Notes: generated by a model from the sequence alone, not told the origin. A stretch of DNA of 64,000 bases from Gottschalkia acidurici 9a (GCF_000299355.1 NC_018664.1:2340380-2404379); one strand, 5' to 3'. Counted from the first letter of the stretch, positions 15,893 to 26,872 are shown. A program made the numbers and translations.

Positions 15893-15921
15893 ATTTTAAT
15901 ACAACGTGCCAAGTGTGTCAA
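15893..15921 (-). promoter_or_regulatory. Promoter of rplM-rpsI
   Basis: TTGACA (15916-15921), a 17-base spacer, then TAAAAT (15893-15898) on the minus strand, in the truA-rplM gap. Confidence 0.75.
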
Positions 15922-15936
15922 TATATTTTTGAATAT

Positions 15937-16677
15937 TTAGTAAAATACTTGATTTAAGTAAAGACCTTGTGGTGGTGCAGTATGTCCTGCACACTTTCTA
16001 TCTTGAGACATTATTATTTCAAATACTTTCTCGTGACATATCTTTCCCATACCTATCTCCACTAAGGTTCCCGTTATTATTCTAACCATGTTATATAGAA
16101 ATCCATTACCTTGTAAAGTTATTTCTATTATTTCATCTTTTTTATTTAGCTCAGCCTTATTTATAGTTCTAATTGTACTCTTTACAGAACTTCCTGTAGA
16201 CATGAATCCTCTAAAATCATAAGTCCCTCTAAAGCTTTCTATAGCATTTTTCATATGTCCTATGTTTAATTCATAAGGTACATGATATGAATAATTCCTA
16301 AGAATAGGACTTCTTGTTCTATCATTATATATTATATACTTATATTCCTTACCCAAAGCACCATATCTTGAATGAAAGTCACATGGAACTTCTATAGAAT
16401 CTTTCACTGATATATCTGATGGTAGCTTACTGTTTATAGCATTAGTAAATTTCTCTTGTGGTATTTTTGAGCTAGTATAAAAATTTGCAACCTGTCCAAA
16501 AGCATGAACTTTACTATCTGTTCTTCCTGATCCTACTATATTTACATTTTCCTTTGTTATAGAGTATATTGCATCTTCTAAGGCTTGCTGAATGCTTTGA
16601 CCATTAGGTTGCTTTTGCCATCCACAAAAATTAGTTCCATCATATTCTATTGTAAGCTTTATGTTTCTTTTCAACAT
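15937..16677 (-). CDS. truA: tRNA pseudouridine(38-40) synthase TruA
   Basis: The 246-residue protein has the TruA catalytic motif GSGRTDSKVHA with nucleophile Asp54 and the N-terminal EYDGTNFCGWQ segment. It converts uridines 38-40 of the anticodon stem-loop of many tRNAs to pseudouridine. It follows ecfT by 29 bases, as the last gene of the alpha operon extension (rplQ-ecfA1-ecfA2-ecfT-truA). Downstream transcription is renewed by the rplM promoter. Confidence 0.97.
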   Translation of the reverse strand: MLKRNIKLTIEYDGTNFCGWQKQPNGQSIQQALEDAIYSITKENVNIVGSGRTDSKVHAFGQVANFYTSSKIPQEKFTNAINSKLPSDISVKDSIEVPCDFHSRYGALGKEYKYIIYNDRTRSPILRNYSYHVPYELNIGHMKNAIESFRGTYDFRGFMSTGSSVKSTIRTINKAELNKKDEIIEITLQGNGFLYNMVRIITGTLVEIGMGKICHEKVFEIIMSQDRKCAGHTAPPQGLYLNQVFY

Positions 16678-16706
16678 ATCTCTATCTCCTATAAATTATA
16701 GAATAT

Positions 16707-17510
16707 CTATAATTTAATAAATCTTAATATTATTATAGATATAGAAAACATTACAGTAATAGTAGTAGCTATATAGTCTCTATTTCTAAGTTCTAACTTT
16801 CTCATTCTAGTCCTATTCTCTCCACCCCTATAGCATCTAGCTTCCATTGCCATTGCAAGTTCATCCGCTCGTCTAAATGCACTTATAAATAGTGGAACTA
16901 GCAATGGAACTAAACTTTTAGCCCTATTTATGATGTTTCCACTTTCAAAGTCTGCTCCTCTTGCCATCTGGGCTTTCATTATTTTATCCGTTTCCTCTAA
17001 TAGTGTAGGAATAAATCTTAAAGCTATTGTCATCATCATTGCAAGTTCATGCGCAGGTACACCTATTTTTTTAAATGGACTTAATAAGCTCTCTATTCCA
17101 TCTGTTAAAGATATTGGTGAAGTAGTTAGCGTAAGTAAACTTGTTCCTATAACTAAGAATATCAGTCTTAAAGCCATGAATGTAGCTTGTATAAGTCCTT
17201 CTTTTGTTATATCTAATGGCCCTATCTCAAATATTATCTCACCTTTTGTCATTAATGCATTTATTGCAAATGTAATTGCTATTAGAAACATTAGTGGTTT
17301 TAATCCCTTTAATATATAACTTATAGGTACTTTTGAAATAGTTATGGTAACTCCTATAAACACTATTACAAGTATATATGGATAAAATGTCTTGATAAGG
17401 AATAGCGACATAATGAATAAAAATACAGATATTATTTTAACTCTAGGATCTAGATTATGTATTACTGTATCCCCAGGAAAATACTGTCCTATAGTTATAT
17501 TTTTAAGCAT
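16707..17510 (-). CDS. ecfT: ECF transporter transmembrane subunit EcfT
   Basis: The 267-residue membrane protein has five to six hydrophobic segments. Both cytoplasmic coupling motifs of EcfT are visible as ARG-type sequences (AQMARGADF and AMEARCYRG), which dock on the two ATPases. It forms the energising module of energy-coupling-factor transporters for vitamins such as riboflavin, biotin or folate, with substrate-binding S components encoded elsewhere. The start overlaps the end of ecfA2 by 8 bases. Confidence 0.96.
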   Translation of the reverse strand: MLKNITIGQYFPGDTVIHNLDPRVKIISVFLFIMSLFLIKTFYPYILVIVFIGVTITISKVPISYILKGLKPLMFLIAITFAINALMTKGEIIFEIGPLDITKEGLIQATFMALRLIFLVIGTSLLTLTTSPISLTDGIESLLSPFKKIGVPAHELAMMMTIALRFIPTLLEETDKIMKAQMARGADFESGNIINRAKSLVPLLVPLFISAFRRADELAMAMEARCYRGGENRTRMRKLELRNRDYIATTITVMFSISIIILRFIKL

Positions 17511-18366
17511 CTTTTTTTCTCCTTAAATACTTTAGTATTTCTTCTTTTGCTTCATCTACAGTAAATATATTTTCATTTATATCTTTACCCTTTTTCTTTA
17601 ATTCTCTCATAAAGTAAGTTATTTGTGGAACTCCAAGTCCAAAGCTTTCGAGTTCTTCTACATTTTTAAATACTTCTTTTGGACGATCATATAGCTTGAT
17701 TTTTCCTTTATGCATGACTATTATTTTATTAACTAACCTAGCTATATCCTCCATGCTATGAGATACTAGTATTATTGTCATCTGATTTTTTTCATATAAC
17801 TCTTGAACTTGATTTAATATATCATCTCTACCTCTAGGATCTAATCCAGCTGTAGGTTCATCTAATATTAATACCTCTGGTTTCATAGCCAATACTCCTG
17901 CTATAGCAACTCTCCTTTTTTGACCACCACTCAATTCAAAAGGAGATCTATCCTTCATTTTTTCAAAATCTAATCCTACTAGCAACATAGCCTCTTTGAC
18001 TCTTTTATCTATTTCTTCCTCAGAAAGTCCTAAATTCTTAGGTCCAAAAGAAATGTCCTTATATATTGTTTCTTCAAATAGTTGATGCTCTGGGTATTGA
18101 AATACAAGACCTACTTTTTGTCTTATATCTTTCAAACTTGTATTCTTAGCTGTAATATCTACATCATTAATTTCTATAGTTCCTGAACTAGGCTTTAATA
18201 GACCATTTAAGTGTTGAATTAATGTTGACTTTCCTGATCCCGTATGTCCAATTAATCCGATAAATTCACCCTTTTCTATTTCTAGATTAATATCATCTAA
18301 TGCCTTACTCTCAAAAGGGGTGTTTTTATTATAAATATGATTTAATCCTTTTATTTTTATAGTCAT
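17503..18366 (-). CDS. ecfA2: ECF transporter ATPase EcfA2
   Basis: The 287-residue ABC ATPase has Walker [11 protein letters not shown]-loop [10 protein letters not shown], signature LSGGQKRR, Walker [13 protein letters not shown] and switch His in LVSHSMED. The [11 protein letters not shown] start is typical of the EcfA2 paralogue. It pairs with EcfA1 and EcfT to drive substrate import. It overlaps ecfA1 by 4 bases (ATGA-type) and ecfT by 8, indicating tight translational coupling. Confidence 0.96.
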   Translation of the reverse strand: MTIKIKGLNHIYNKNTPFESKALDDINLEIEKGEFIGLIGHTGSGKSTLIQHLNGLLKPSSGTIEINDVDITAKNTSLKDIRQKVGLVFQYPEHQLFEETIYKDISFGPKNLGLSEEEIDKRVKEAMLLVGLDFEKMKDRSPFELSGGQKRRVAIAGVLAMKPEVLILDEPTAGLDPRGRDDILNQVQELYEKNQMTIILVSHSMEDIARLVNKIIVMHKGKIKLYDRPKEVFKNVEELESFGLGVPQITYFMRELKKKGKDINENIFTVDEAKEEILKYLRRKKDA

Positions 18367-19181
18367 ATCAATCCCACCAGTTCATCTACAGTTAATATAT
18401 CACTAGGTAAATCTATACCTTCTTTTTTTAGTTTATAAGCGAGTTCTGTTACTTGTGGTAAGTCTAGTCCTAATTCTTTTATCTTTTCTACTTCGCTAAA
18501 TACTTTCTTTGGTATACCTTCAAGTACTATTTGGCCTTGTTCCATTACTATTATCCTATCAGCTTCTACTGCTTCGTCCATATAGTGAGTTATATGAACT
18601 ATAGTTTTATTTTCCTCTTTATTTAATCTTTTTATGGTTCTCATCACTTCTTTTCTACCTGATGGATCTAGCATGGCTGTAGGTTCATCTAGAATTATGC
18701 ACTCAGGATTCATAGCCAATACTCCTGCTATAGCTATTCTTTGTTTCTGTCCTCCAGATAATAGGTGCGGTGCGTGCTTTTTATATTCTATCATTTCAAC
18801 AATATTTAGAGCATCTTCTACTCTTCTTTCTATTTTCTTAGATTCTATCCCTTGATTTTCGGGTCCAAATGCAACATCCTCTTCAACAATGGTAGCAACT
18901 AACTGATTATCAGGGTTTTGAAACACCATTCCAGCAGTTTGTCTTATGTCCCATATCTTATCCATGTCAGAAGTATTCATTCCATTTACATATACACTTC
19001 CACTTGTAGGCAATAGTAATGAATTCATTAATTTAGCAAGTGTAGACTTTCCTGAGCCATTATGACCCAGTATAACTAGAAATTCACCTTTTTTTACTGT
19101 TAAAGTTACATTATTTACAGCTATAAATGAATTATTGTCATTACTAGGGTATTCGTAAGTTACTTTATCTATACTTATCAT
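18363..19181 (-). CDS. ecfA1: ECF transporter ATPase EcfA1
   Basis: The 272-residue ABC ATPase has Walker [11 protein letters not shown]-loop [10 protein letters not shown], signature LLSGGQKQR, Walker [13 protein letters not shown] and H-loop [10 protein letters not shown]. It is the first gene of ecfA1-ecfA2-ecfT, directly downstream of the rplQ terminator, so it relies on read-through or a local promoter in the 138-base gap. I saw no strong consensus there. Confidence 0.96.
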   Translation of the reverse strand: MISIDKVTYEYPSNDNNSFIAVNNVTLTVKKGEFLVILGHNGSGKSTLAKLMNSLLLPTSGSVYVNGMNTSDMDKIWDIRQTAGMVFQNPDNQLVATIVEEDVAFGPENQGIESKKIERRVEDALNIVEMIEYKKHAPHLLSGGQKQRIAIAGVLAMNPECIILDEPTAMLDPSGRKEVMRTIKRLNKEENKTIVHITHYMDEAVEADRIIVMEQGQIVLEGIPKKVFSEVEKIKELGLDLPQVTELAYKLKKEGIDLPSDILTVDELVGLI

Positions 19182-19278
19182 TGTAGTTCCGTTACTTAAA
19201 ACTTACTAAATACTATGTATTTAATAATTCAAGTTTAAGCAACTTACTCCTTTCTCCTAAATCTTATTTTTACTTACT

Positions 19279-19312
19279 AAAAAGGGACTAAGTTTGTCAA
19301 CTTAATCCCCTT
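19279..19312 (-). terminator. Terminator at the end of the alpha operon (after rplQ)
   Basis: On the minus strand AAGGGGATTAAGTT pairs with AACTTAGTCCCTT (one G-U) and is followed by TTTTT. Confidence 0.8.
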
Positions 19313-19319
19313 ACATATA

Positions 19320-19661
19320 TTATACTAACTCTAGTATAACTAGTTCTGCAGCATCTCCTCTACGTGGTCCTAGTTTTAACGCTCTAGTATATCCACCGTT
19401 TCTATCTGCATATTTAGGAGCTATCTCGTCAAATAAGTTTTTAACTACTGTTTCATCATATAGATATGACAGCACTTGACGTCTTGCGTGTAAATCTCCT
19501 CTTTTAGCTAAAGTTATCATTTTTTCTGCCATTCTTTTTGCTTCTTTAGCTCTAGTATCAGTTGTAGTTATTTTTCCTTCTCTCAACAAGCTTGTTACTA
19601 AGTTTCTTAGCATAGCTTTTCTATGATCAGTAGGGCGTCCAAGTTTTCTTAGCTTAGCCAT
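19320..19661 (-). CDS. rplQ: Ribosomal protein L17
   Basis: The 113-residue L17 begins [21 protein letters not shown] chose ATG 19661 because AAAGGAGGG lies 5-6 bases before it and the family starts here. An upstream in-frame codon at 19682 would lie inside that ribosome binding site. L17 sits near the peptide exit tunnel. It follows rpoA by 24 bases and ends at the alpha operon terminator. Confidence 0.97.
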   Translation of the reverse strand: MAKLRKLGRPTDHRKAMLRNLVTSLLREGKITTTDTRAKEAKRMAEKMITLAKRGDLHARRQVLSYLYDETVVKNLFDEIAPKYADRNGGYTRALKLGPRRGDAAELVILELV

Positions 19662-19685
19662 CCTTATCCCTCCTTTAAGCAAGTA

Positions 19686-20633
19686 TTACTCTTCATTATT
19701 TCTTAAGCCTAAGTCTAGTTCAGCAAGTTTGTTTTGAACCTCTTCAAGGGATTTCTTACCAAGGTTTCTAACCTTCATCATATCTTCTTCTGACTTCTGA
19801 GCTAATTCATCAACAGTGTTGATTCCTGCTCTTTTTAGACAGTTGTAAGATCTAACAGATAAATCTAACTCTTCTATAGTCATTTCAAGAACTTTCTCTT
19901 TCTTATCCTCTTCTTTTTCTACCATTATCTCTACTTCACTTACATGGTCAGTTAAAGTTATGAATAAGTTTAAGTGTTCACTTAATATTTTAGATCCTAA
20001 AGAAGTAGCTTCATCTGGCTTTATAGTCCCATTAGTCCAAATTTCTAATATAAGTTTATCGTAATCTGTTACTTGACCAACTCTAGTATCTTCTACAGTA
20101 AAGTTTACTTTCTTTACAGGAGTAAATATTGAGTCGACAGGAAGAACACCTATGATTTGATTCTCTTTTTTATTTCTCTCAGCTGGCACATAGCCTCTTC
20201 CTTTTACCATTTCAAGTTCCATATATAGTTTCGCATCATCTTCAAGAGTCGCTATGTGAAGATCTTTATTTAATATCTCCACTTCCGAACCCGTATCAAT
20301 GTCTCCTGCTTTTATAACGCCTGGTCCCTCTGCATCTATTTTAAGAATAACAGGTTCATCAGTGTGCATAACTGCAGCTAATTCTTTTATATTAAGAATT
20401 ATTTCTGAAACATCTTCTAAAACACCAGGTACTGTTGAGAATTCATGTAAAACACCTTGAATCTTTATTGAAGAAACAGCTACTCCTGGTAGTGAAGATA
20501 GTAAAATTCTTCTCAGTGAGTTACCTAGTGTAGTTCCGTAACCTCTCTCTAAAGGCTCGACAATAAATTTTCCATAGGTATTGTCTTCATTAATCTCTAC
20601 AATTTCTATTTTTGGCTTTTCAATTTCTATCAT
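19686..20633 (-). CDS. rpoA: RNA polymerase alpha subunit
   Basis: The 315-residue protein has the dimerising N-terminal domain ([21 protein letters not shown], with the conserved assembly residues) and, after a flexible acidic linker, the C-terminal domain ([17 protein letters not shown]...LGKKSLEEV) that contacts UP elements and activators. Its length is typical for Firmicutes. It lies between rpsD and rplQ in the alpha operon. Confidence 0.98.
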   Translation of the reverse strand: MIEIEKPKIEIVEINEDNTYGKFIVEPLERGYGTTLGNSLRRILLSSLPGVAVSSIKIQGVLHEFSTVPGVLEDVSEIILNIKELAAVMHTDEPVILKIDAEGPGVIKAGDIDTGSEVEILNKDLHIATLEDDAKLYMELEMVKGRGYVPAERNKKENQIIGVLPVDSIFTPVKKVNFTVEDTRVGQVTDYDKLILEIWTNGTIKPDEATSLGSKILSEHLNLFITLTDHVSEVEIMVEKEEDKKEKVLEMTIEELDLSVRSYNCLKRAGINTVDELAQKSEEDMMKVRNLGKKSLEEVQNKLAELDLGLRNNEE

Positions 20634-20714
20634 TTATATTAACCCTCCCTATAATATTTGTTTTCTATCTTGAGGGCAACTGATTCTAATATACAACTAA
20701 TCTAGTTGTTTTAA

Positions 20715-21341
20715 TTAGTTTTTAGAGTATAACTCTACTATTAGATGCTCTTCTATTGGTAAGTCTATATCTTCTCTAGTTGGCTGACTAATAACCTTAC
20801 CAGATAGCTTCTCTACATCAAATTGTAACCATGGTAGTATATTTCCTTGATGATTTTCTTGAAGTTCTTTTATTTTAGGAGACTTTCTGCTACCTTCTTT
20901 AACTTCTATTACATCACCAACATTCACTAAGTATGAAGGGATATCTAATTTTTTACCATTCACTGTGAAATGTCCATGAGTTACTAGTTGTCTAGCTTGT
21001 GCTCTTGATTCTGCTAATCCTAATCTATATATAACATTATCAAATCTTAGTTCTAATACTTTTAATAAGTTCTCACCTGTGATACCTTGCATTTTGTCAG
21101 CTACTTCAAAGTATTTTCTCATTTGACCTTCTAAAACACCATAATATCTACGAACTTTTTGTTTCTCTCTTAATTGAACACCATAGTTTGATAATTTTTT
21201 TCTTCCTTGTCCATGTTGTCCTGGAGCATACGCTCTTCTAGTTACTGAGCATTTATCAGTAAAACATTTGTCACCTTTTAAATATAGCTTTTGTCCTTCT
21301 CTACGACAAAGTCTACATACTGGTCCCGTATATCTTGCCAT
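20715..21341 (-). CDS. rpsD: Ribosomal protein S4
   Basis: The 208-residue S4 has the N-terminal zinc-knuckle cysteines Cys9, Cys12, Cys26 and Cys31, so it is the zinc-binding form. The S4 RNA-binding domain follows ([33 protein letters not shown]). It is a primary 16S rRNA binder, and in many bacteria the autoregulator of its operon. In Bacillus rpsD is monocistronic, but here it sits inside the alpha operon between rpsK and rpoA, the Clostridia arrangement. Confidence 0.98.
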   Translation of the reverse strand: MARYTGPVCRLCRREGQKLYLKGDKCFTDKCSVTRRAYAPGQHGQGRKKLSNYGVQLREKQKVRRYYGVLEGQMRKYFEVADKMQGITGENLLKVLELRFDNVIYRLGLAESRAQARQLVTHGHFTVNGKKLDIPSYLVNVGDVIEVKEGSRKSPKIKELQENHQGNILPWLQFDVEKLSGKVISQPTREDIDLPIEEHLIVELYSKN

Positions 21342-21370
21342 CTCTTAATGCACCTCCTATATATAAATTA

Positions 21371-21766
21371 TTAAACTCTTCTACGCTTAGGTGGTCTACA
21401 GCCATTGTGTGGTATTGGAGTTGTATCTTTTATTAAGCTTACTTCTAATCCTGTTGCTTGTAGTGATCTTATAGCAGCTTCTCTACCTGATCCTGGTCCT
21501 TTAACATAAACCTCTACACTTTTTAGTCCGTGTTCCATTGCTTTCTTTGCAGCTTCTTCTGCAGCCATTTGTGCAGCAAATGGAGTCGATTTTCTTGAAC
21601 CTCTAAACCCAAGTTGGCCTGCACTTGCCCATGAAAGAACATTACCATTAGTATCTGATAGTGTTACCATTGTGTTATTGAAAGTTGAGCTTATATGAGC
21701 TTGACCTCTTTCTATATTTTTACGTTCTCTTCTTCTAACACGTGTTTTTACACCTTTTTTAGCCAC
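21371..21766 (-). CDS. rpsK: Ribosomal protein S11
   Basis: The 131-residue S11 has conserved [37 protein letters not shown] and the C-terminal [11 protein letters not shown]. It lines the mRNA exit channel of the small subunit platform. It lies 21 bases downstream of rpsM with GGAGGGA as ribosome binding site. Confidence 0.98.
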   Translation of the reverse strand: MAKKGVKTRVRRRERKNIERGQAHISSTFNNTMVTLSDTNGNVLSWASAGQLGFRGSRKSTPFAAQMAAEEAAKKAMEHGLKSVEVYVKGPGSGREAAIRSLQATGLEVSLIKDTTPIPHNGCRPPKRRRV

Positions 21767-21787
21767 TCACATTCCCTCCTTTATCTA

Positions 21788-22156
21788 TTATTTCTTTTTA
21801 CCTTTACTTACTGCTTTTTTAGGACCTTTTCTAGTTCTAGCATTGTTCTTAGTATTTTGTCCTCTTACAGGAAGTCCTCTTCTATGTCTCATTCCTCTGA
21901 AACATCCTATTTCTCTTAATCTTTTTATGTTTAAAGCAATGTCTCTTCTTAAGTCACCTTCAACCATATAAGAGTCTATAGCTCCCCTAATTTCATTTAC
22001 TTCTGCTTCAGTTAAATCTCTTACTCTTGTATCAGGATTAACCCCAGTTTTTGCTAGTATTTCATTAGATCTAGCTTTACCGATTCCATATATATATGTT
22101 AATCCTATCTCTACTCTTTTTTCTCTTGGTATATCTACACCAGCGATTCTAGCCAT
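21788..22156 (-). CDS. rpsM: Ribosomal protein S13
   Basis: The 122-residue S13 has [24 protein letters not shown] and the basic C-terminus [20 protein letters not shown], which contacts A- and P-site tRNA anticodon stems. It is the first gene after a 135-base gap from rpmJ that contains a promoter-like sequence, so an internal promoter may start here. Confidence 0.98.
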   Translation of the reverse strand: MARIAGVDIPREKRVEIGLTYIYGIGKARSNEILAKTGVNPDTRVRDLTEAEVNEIRGAIDSYMVEGDLRRDIALNIKRLREIGCFRGMRHRRGLPVRGQNTKNNARTRKGPKKAVSKGKKK

Positions 22157-22244
22157 TAAAGTTTACACCTCCTACGTAATGTACTTAAAGCTATATTTAT
22201 AACTTATTTATATTAAACAGCCGCGTTTTCTATCATACAGAATA

Positions 22245-22272
22245 ATATTATACTAGATTTTCTTAAAAACAA
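22245..22272 (-). promoter_or_regulatory. Candidate internal promoter upstream of rpsM
   Basis: TTGTTT (22267-22272), a 16-base spacer and TAATAT (22245-22250) on the minus strand, in an otherwise empty 135-base gap. Confidence 0.4.
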
Positions 22273-22291
22273 CTAGAGTTATTTTTAAAAA

Positions 22292-22405
22292 TTAACCTTG
22301 TTTTTGTTTGTGTCTAGGATTTTCGCATATAACCATTACTTTACCTTTTCTTCTGATTATTTGACACTTTTCACATATTTTCTTTACTGATGGTCTTACT
22401 TTCAC
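22292..22405 (-). CDS. rpmJ: Ribosomal protein L36 (zinc-binding type)
   Basis: A 37-residue L36 reads [17 protein letters not shown], ending KQKQG. The start is GTG 22405 with AAGGAGGG 7 bases upstream. The zinc ligands Cys11, Cys14, Cys27 and His32 are present, so it is the zinc-containing form. It lies between infA and rpsM, its standard position, and is too short for most gene calls. Confidence 0.96.
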   Translation of the reverse strand: MKVRPSVKKICEKCQIIRRKGKVMVICENPRHKQKQG

Positions 22406-22429
22406 GGTAATCCCTCCTTAATTTCCTAA

Positions 22430-22648
22430 CTACTTGTTACGCCAAGTTATCCTGCCTCTTGTTAAGTCGTAAGGGGATAATTCTATTGTAACTTTATCTC
22501 CTGGCAATATTCTAATAAAATTCATTCTTAATTTACCAGATATATGTGCTAGTATTTCATGACCATTCTCAAGTTCAACTTTAAACGTGGTATTCGGTAG
22601 GGCTTCAACCACAGTACCTTCTACCTCAATAACATCCTCTTTAGACAT
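22430..22648 (-). CDS. infA: Translation initiation factor IF-1
   Basis: The 72-residue OB-fold protein has the IF-1 signature [19 protein letters not shown] and ends RGRITWRNK. It binds the ribosomal A site during initiation. It is followed by rpmJ and preceded by the small KOW gene. The ribosome binding site is AGGAGG. Confidence 0.98.
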   Translation of the reverse strand: MSKEDVIEVEGTVVEALPNTTFKVELENGHEILAHISGKLRMNFIRILPGDKVTIELSPYDLTRGRITWRNK

Positions 22649-22682
22649 TAGATGTTCGAACCTCCTATTCAGTCATTTATAT

Positions 22683-22955
22683 CTATTTATTGAAAGGAGC
22701 TAACTCCTTCCTGATATAAGAATTATTTATTTCATTTCTAGCTATCTTTTCTTTTAAATCACCTAAAACGTTTTTATATACCATTAGGTGCTTAATTTTT
22801 TTCTTCTTTGGATTATCTAATTTTCTATATTTACCGTCTACTATTAATATATAGTCTTCATCTACTATATCAATTACTGTAAATATTTTATCTTTATCTC
22901 TACCAGCTTTTGATTTTACTATCTGACCTAAGTTAATATCAGTAGTAGTTTCCAT
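22683..22955 (-). CDS. KOW-domain RNA-binding protein (L14e/L27e-like)
   Basis: The 90-residue protein has an N-terminal KOW-like module (GQIVKSKAGRDKDKIFTVIDI) resembling archaeal/eukaryal L14e and L27e, then a KYRKLDNPKKKKIKHL basic strand. This gene is regularly found between map and infA in Clostridia. It presumably binds rRNA or mRNA, but its role is not established. Spacing of 23-34 bases on both sides places it firmly in the spc operon. Confidence 0.85.
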   Translation of the reverse strand: METTTDINLGQIVKSKAGRDKDKIFTVIDIVDEDYILIVDGKYRKLDNPKKKKIKHLMVYKNVLGDLKEKIARNEINNSYIRKELAPFNK

Positions 22956-22978
22956 AGGTTTTCACCTCATTTATTGGA

Positions 22979-23725
22979 TTATAATGTAGTCAATATAAGC
23001 GGCTCATCATCTGTAATTGCTATAGTATGTTCATAGTGTGCAGATTTTTTCTTATCAGTTGTAACTACAGTCCAATCATCTTCTAGTACTACTACACGAT
23101 ACGTTCCTATATTGACCATAGGCTCTATAGCTAAAACCATTCCTTCTTTTAATCTTGATCCTTTTCCTGGCAATCCAAAATTGGGTATTTGTGGCTCTTC
23201 ATGCATATTTTGACCTATACCATGACCTACAAAGTCTCTTACTACTGAAAAGCCATTGTCTTCTACGTATGTTTGAATAGCATGAGATATGTCTGAAAGT
23301 CTATATCCGACTTTTGCATATTTTAGGCCTTCATAAAAAGATTCTCTCGTTACTTTTATGAGATTTAAATCTTCCTCTGACACATTACCTACAGGATAAG
23401 TTTTAGCTCCATCTCCATAGTAACCATCTAATATTGATCCTATATCTATACTAATAATATCGCCATCTTTTAACTTTTTTAATCCAGGAATTCCATGTAC
23501 AACTTCTTCATTTATAGATGCACATATACTTCCGGGAAAACCATTATATCCTTTAAAAGCCGGTATAGCTCCTTGACTTCTTATGAAGTTCTCAACTTTC
23601 TCATCAAGTTCAGCAGTTGTAACCCCAGGCTTTATCATATCTTTAAGAAAGGCATGGGCTTGTGCTACTACCCTGCCAGCCTCTCTCATTTTTTCAATTT
23701 CTCTTTTGCTTTTTAATATTATCAT
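22979..23725 (-). CDS. map: Methionine aminopeptidase type I
   Basis: The 248-residue pita-bread enzyme has the five metal ligands in their motifs ([14 protein letters not shown] for two aspartates, GHGIG for histidine, AIEPMVN for one glutamate, EHTIAIT for the other). It removes N-terminal methionine from nascent proteins. It starts 1 base after the adk stop, so it is translationally coupled. There is no zinc-finger extension. Confidence 0.97.
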   Translation of the reverse strand: MIILKSKREIEKMREAGRVVAQAHAFLKDMIKPGVTTAELDEKVENFIRSQGAIPAFKGYNGFPGSICASINEEVVHGIPGLKKLKDGDIISIDIGSILDGYYGDGAKTYPVGNVSEEDLNLIKVTRESFYEGLKYAKVGYRLSDISHAIQTYVEDNGFSVVRDFVGHGIGQNMHEEPQIPNFGLPGKGSRLKEGMVLAIEPMVNIGTYRVVVLEDDWTVVTTDKKKSAHYEHTIAITDDEPLILTTL

Positions 23726-23726
23726 T

Positions 23727-24377
23727 TTAACTTTCGCTCCCTAATATGTTCACTATATCAGAAAATACTTTATCAATATCTTGCTTTCCATCAACATTTG
23801 ATAGTATTCCTTTTTTAGTATAGTAATCAATTAGAGGCTGAGTTTGTTCTAAATAAACTTCGATTCTTTTTGTAACTGTTTCTGTAGTATCATCATCTCT
23901 TTGATAAAGATCTCCACCACAAACGTCACATTTACCTTCTTGCTTTGTCGGATTGAATTTTATATGATATGTTGCTCCACAATCCTTACAAATTCTTCGT
24001 CCTACTGCTCTTTCTATTAGCTCTTCTTTATCAACATCTATGTTTAACACTCTATCTAAACTATATTCAAGGCCTTTTAACTCAATGTCTAAGGCATCTG
24101 CTTGACACACTGTTCTTGGAAATCCATCTAGTAAAAATCCTTGTTTACAGTCATCTTCTGATAGTCTATCTTTAACTATAGCTACTACTAATTCATCTGG
24201 AACTAAAAGTCCCTTATCCATATATTCTTTAGCTTTTTTACCCAGCTCTGTACCTTCACCTATGTTCTTTCTGAAAATATCACCCGTTGATATGTGAGGT
24301 ACATTGTACTTCTTAACTATACCTGCTGCTTGAGTTCCTTTACCAGCACCAGGTGGTCCTAATAAAACAAGTTTCAA
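23727..24377 (-). CDS. adk: Adenylate kinase (zinc-LID form)
   Basis: The 216-residue long-type enzyme has P-loop GPPGAGKGT (7-15), NMP domain STGDIFR and LID domain with four zinc cysteines (Cys130, Cys133, Cys150, Cys153), the Gram-positive zinc-stabilised form. It interconverts ATP+AMP and 2 ADP. The gene sits in the canonical secY-adk-map-infA order. Confidence 0.98.
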   Translation of the reverse strand: MKLVLLGPPGAGKGTQAAGIVKKYNVPHISTGDIFRKNIGEGTELGKKAKEYMDKGLLVPDELVVAIVKDRLSEDDCKQGFLLDGFPRTVCQADALDIELKGLEYSLDRVLNIDVDKEELIERAVGRRICKDCGATYHIKFNPTKQEGKCDVCGGDLYQRDDDTTETVTKRIEVYLEQTQPLIDYYTKKGILSNVDGKQDIDKVFSDIVNILGSES

Positions 24378-24400
24378 TCACATCATCTCCTAAGGAGTTT

Positions 24401-25678
24401 TTATTTATTTAAGAAACCTTTATAATGTCTCATAAGCATTTGTGCTTCTAATTGTTTTACGGTTTCTATAACTACACCTACAACTATAAGTATACCAGTT
24501 CCACCAAAATGAATATTTAGTTTAACTATAGCTTCTATTATAACTGGAAGTGTTGCTATTATCGCTAATGCTATTGCACCAGCAAGTGTTATTCTTGAAA
24601 CAACCTTACTTAAATAATCTGATGTTGGTTTGCCTGGTCTTATCCCAGGTATAAATCCACCATTTTGTTTTAAGTTGTTCGAATATTCGATCGGGTTAAA
24701 TTGTATAGCTGTATAAAAATACGTAAAGAATATTATTAGTAATACGTTTAATATTGAGTATATCCATACTCCTACAGTTCCATTAAGTGATAGATATTTG
24801 TTAACAAAATCAGCAAATCCACCTTTAAAGAATAGTGCTATTATTTGTGGAAATTGTAATAATGATGTTGAAAAGATTACTGGAATAACTCCTGCCATTA
24901 ATACTTTCATAGGTATATGTGTACTTTGTCCTCCATACACTTTTCTTCCTACTACTCTTTTTGCGTATTGAACTGGAATCTTTCTTTGTCCTTCTTGGAT
25001 CATTATAACACCTACTATAATTGCTAAAGCTATTATTAAAAATGCTATTACTGCAATTATATTTGCTTGACCTGCTTTTACTGCACTAAACATTTTTATC
25101 AAACCTTCTGGTGCTCTAGATACAATACCAACAAATATTAGTAATGAGATACCATTACCTACTCCTTTTTCAGTAATTTGCTCTCCCAACCACATAAGAA
25201 ATGCTGTACCAGCAGTTAATACGATAATTACAACCGCGATAGATAAAAAATCATCTTTTATTAGCGCTTGTCTAAAGAAACCTATACTTATACCAGCTGC
25301 TTGTATTGCTGCAAGTACAATAGTAAGATATTTGGTGTACTGCGATATTTTCTTTCTGCCTTCTTCGCCTTCTCTACTCAATTCTTCTAGACTAGGAATA
25401 GCTATTGTAAGTAGTTGTAATATTATCGATGCTGTAATGTATGGGTAGATATTTAGCGCGAAGATAGTAAAGTTCTTGAATGCTCCTCCTGCCATTAAGT
25501 TAATGAAATCTAATAGCCCTCCTGCTTGACTATCAAACATCTGAGCTATTACACTTCCATTAATCCCAGGAACAGGAATGCTAGATCCCACTCTATAGAT
25601 AAATAACATCATTAATGTGAATATCATTTTCTTTCTTAGTTCTGGGACCTTCCAAGCATTTTTAAGAGTTGATAGCAA
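24401..25678 (-). CDS. secY: Protein translocase subunit SecY
   Basis: The 425-residue protein has ten predicted membrane helices and the SecY signatures (SIPVPGI near the plug, GEQITEKGVGNGISLLIF, and NPIEYSNNLKQNGGFIPGIRPG in the last cytoplasmic loop). It is the protein-conducting channel with SecE (50772-50984) in the membrane. The start comes 1 base after the rplO stop, so the two are coupled. Confidence 0.98.
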   Translation of the reverse strand: MLSTLKNAWKVPELRKKMIFTLMMLFIYRVGSSIPVPGINGSVIAQMFDSQAGGLLDFINLMAGGAFKNFTIFALNIYPYITASIILQLLTIAIPSLEELSREGEEGRKKISQYTKYLTIVLAAIQAAGISIGFFRQALIKDDFLSIAVVIIVLTAGTAFLMWLGEQITEKGVGNGISLLIFVGIVSRAPEGLIKMFSAVKAGQANIIAVIAFLIIALAIIVGVIMIQEGQRKIPVQYAKRVVGRKVYGGQSTHIPMKVLMAGVIPVIFSTSLLQFPQIIALFFKGGFADFVNKYLSLNGTVGVWIYSILNVLLIIFFTYFYTAIQFNPIEYSNNLKQNGGFIPGIRPGKPTSDYLSKVVSRITLAGAIALAIIATLPVIIEAIVKLNIHFGGTGILIVVGVVIETVKQLEAQMLMRHYKGFLNK

Positions 25679-25679
25679 T

Positions 25680-26126
25680 TTAAATCACCTCTACCTTTCC
25701 TCCGTTTGCCTCAATCTTTTCAGTAGCTGATTTACTGAATTTACTAGCTTTAATAGTAAGTTGTTTGTTTAATTCACCGTTTCCTAACACTTTTACTCCA
25801 TCAAATAGTTTGTTGATTAATCCACTCTCAACTAGTAATTCTGGAGTTACTTCTGTATTAGCTTCAAATTTTTCGTTTATATCTCCTATATTAACTATAG
25901 CGTATTTTTTAGCAAATATGTTTGTAAATCCTCTTTTAGGTAGTCTTCTATATAAAGGCATTTGTCCACCTTCAAATCCAGGTCTTACTCCTCCACCTGA
26001 ACGTGCGTTTTGACCTTTATGTCCTTTACCAGCAGTTTTTCCTTGTCCTGATCCAGTACCTCTACCTAATCTTTTTGTAGACTTACTTCCACCACCTACG
26101 TTTGGGCTCATTTCGTGTAATTTCAT
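25680..26126 (-). CDS. rplO: Ribosomal protein L15
   Basis: The 148-residue L15 has a glycine/lysine-rich N-terminal extension ([21 protein letters not shown]) that penetrates the large subunit rRNA, and [18 protein letters not shown]. It lies between rpmD and secY as usual. Confidence 0.98.
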   Translation of the reverse strand: MKLHEMSPNVGGGSKSTKRLGRGTGSGQGKTAGKGHKGQNARSGGGVRPGFEGGQMPLYRRLPKRGFTNIFAKKYAIVNIGDINEKFEANTEVTPELLVESGLINKLFDGVKVLGNGELNKQLTIKASKFSKSATEKIEANGGKVEVI

Positions 26127-26158
26127 GTATCTTACACCTCCTCTTCGTAAAATATATC

Positions 26159-26335
26159 TTATTCGATAACTTGAACCATATGACTAACTTTATCTATCAT
26201 ACCTCTTATTTGAGGAGTATCTTCTTTTTCAACTGTCTGACCAATCTTTCTTAGTCCAAGAGCTTCTATTGTAGCTATTTGTTTTTTTGATCTTCCAATT
26301 TTACTTCTCGTTAATTTTATTTGTATTTTAGCCAA
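26159..26335 (-). CDS. rpmD: Ribosomal protein L30
   Basis: A 58-residue L30 reads [14 protein letters not shown]..., ending VSHMVQVIE. The start is TTG 26335 with AGGGGGG 7 bases upstream; no ATG fits. It lies in the standard slot between rpsE and rplO. The non-ATG start and short length make it easy to miss. Confidence 0.96.
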   Translation of the reverse strand: MAKIQIKLTRSKIGRSKKQIATIEALGLRKIGQTVEKEDTPQIRGMIDKVSHMVQVIE

Positions 26336-26348
26336 GGTATTTCCCCCC

Positions 26349-26855
26349 TTAACCTAGTAATTCCTCTACAGATTTTCCTCTTAGCTTAGCAACTTCTTCT
26401 GCTCTTTTTAATTGTCTTAGAGCTTGCATAGTTGCATTAACCATGTTTCTAGGATTACTAGTTCCTAATGATTTTCCTCTTAAATCTCTTATACCAGCTA
26501 ACTCTATAACAGCACGAACTGGTCCTCCAGCTATAACTCCAGTACCTTCTGAAGCTGGCTTAAGTAATACTTTTCCTGCTCCAAAGTCTCCTATAGTCTC
26601 ATGCGGTATAGTAGTTCCGATAGTTGCAACTTTGATTATATGCTTTTTAGCATCTTGTATTGCTTTTCTTATAGCTTCAGGAACTTCTAATGCTTTAGCC
26701 ATTCCTACACCAACGTGACCATTTTCATCACCAACTACTACCAAAGCACTAAATCTAAAGTTCCTACCACCTTTAACAACTTTAGTTACACGATTTATGC
26801 TTACAACTCTTTCTTTTAAATCTAATGAGTTAACATCTATAAGTTCGCGGTTCAT
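26349..26855 (-). CDS. rpsE: Ribosomal protein S5
   Basis: The 168-residue S5 has the RNA-binding N-domain ([29 protein letters not shown]) and the [23 protein letters not shown]-domain, both involved in decoding fidelity. The loop residues where spectinomycin resistance changes occur appear wild type. The gene is followed by rpmD 13 bases away. Confidence 0.98.
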   Translation of the reverse strand: MNRELIDVNSLDLKERVVSINRVTKVVKGGRNFRFSALVVVGDENGHVGVGMAKALEVPEAIRKAIQDAKKHIIKVATIGTTIPHETIGDFGAGKVLLKPASEGTGVIAGGPVRAVIELAGIRDLRGKSLGTSNPRNMVNATMQALRQLKRAEEVAKLRGKSVEELLG

Positions 26856-26872
26856 TATTTCCCCTCCTTCGT

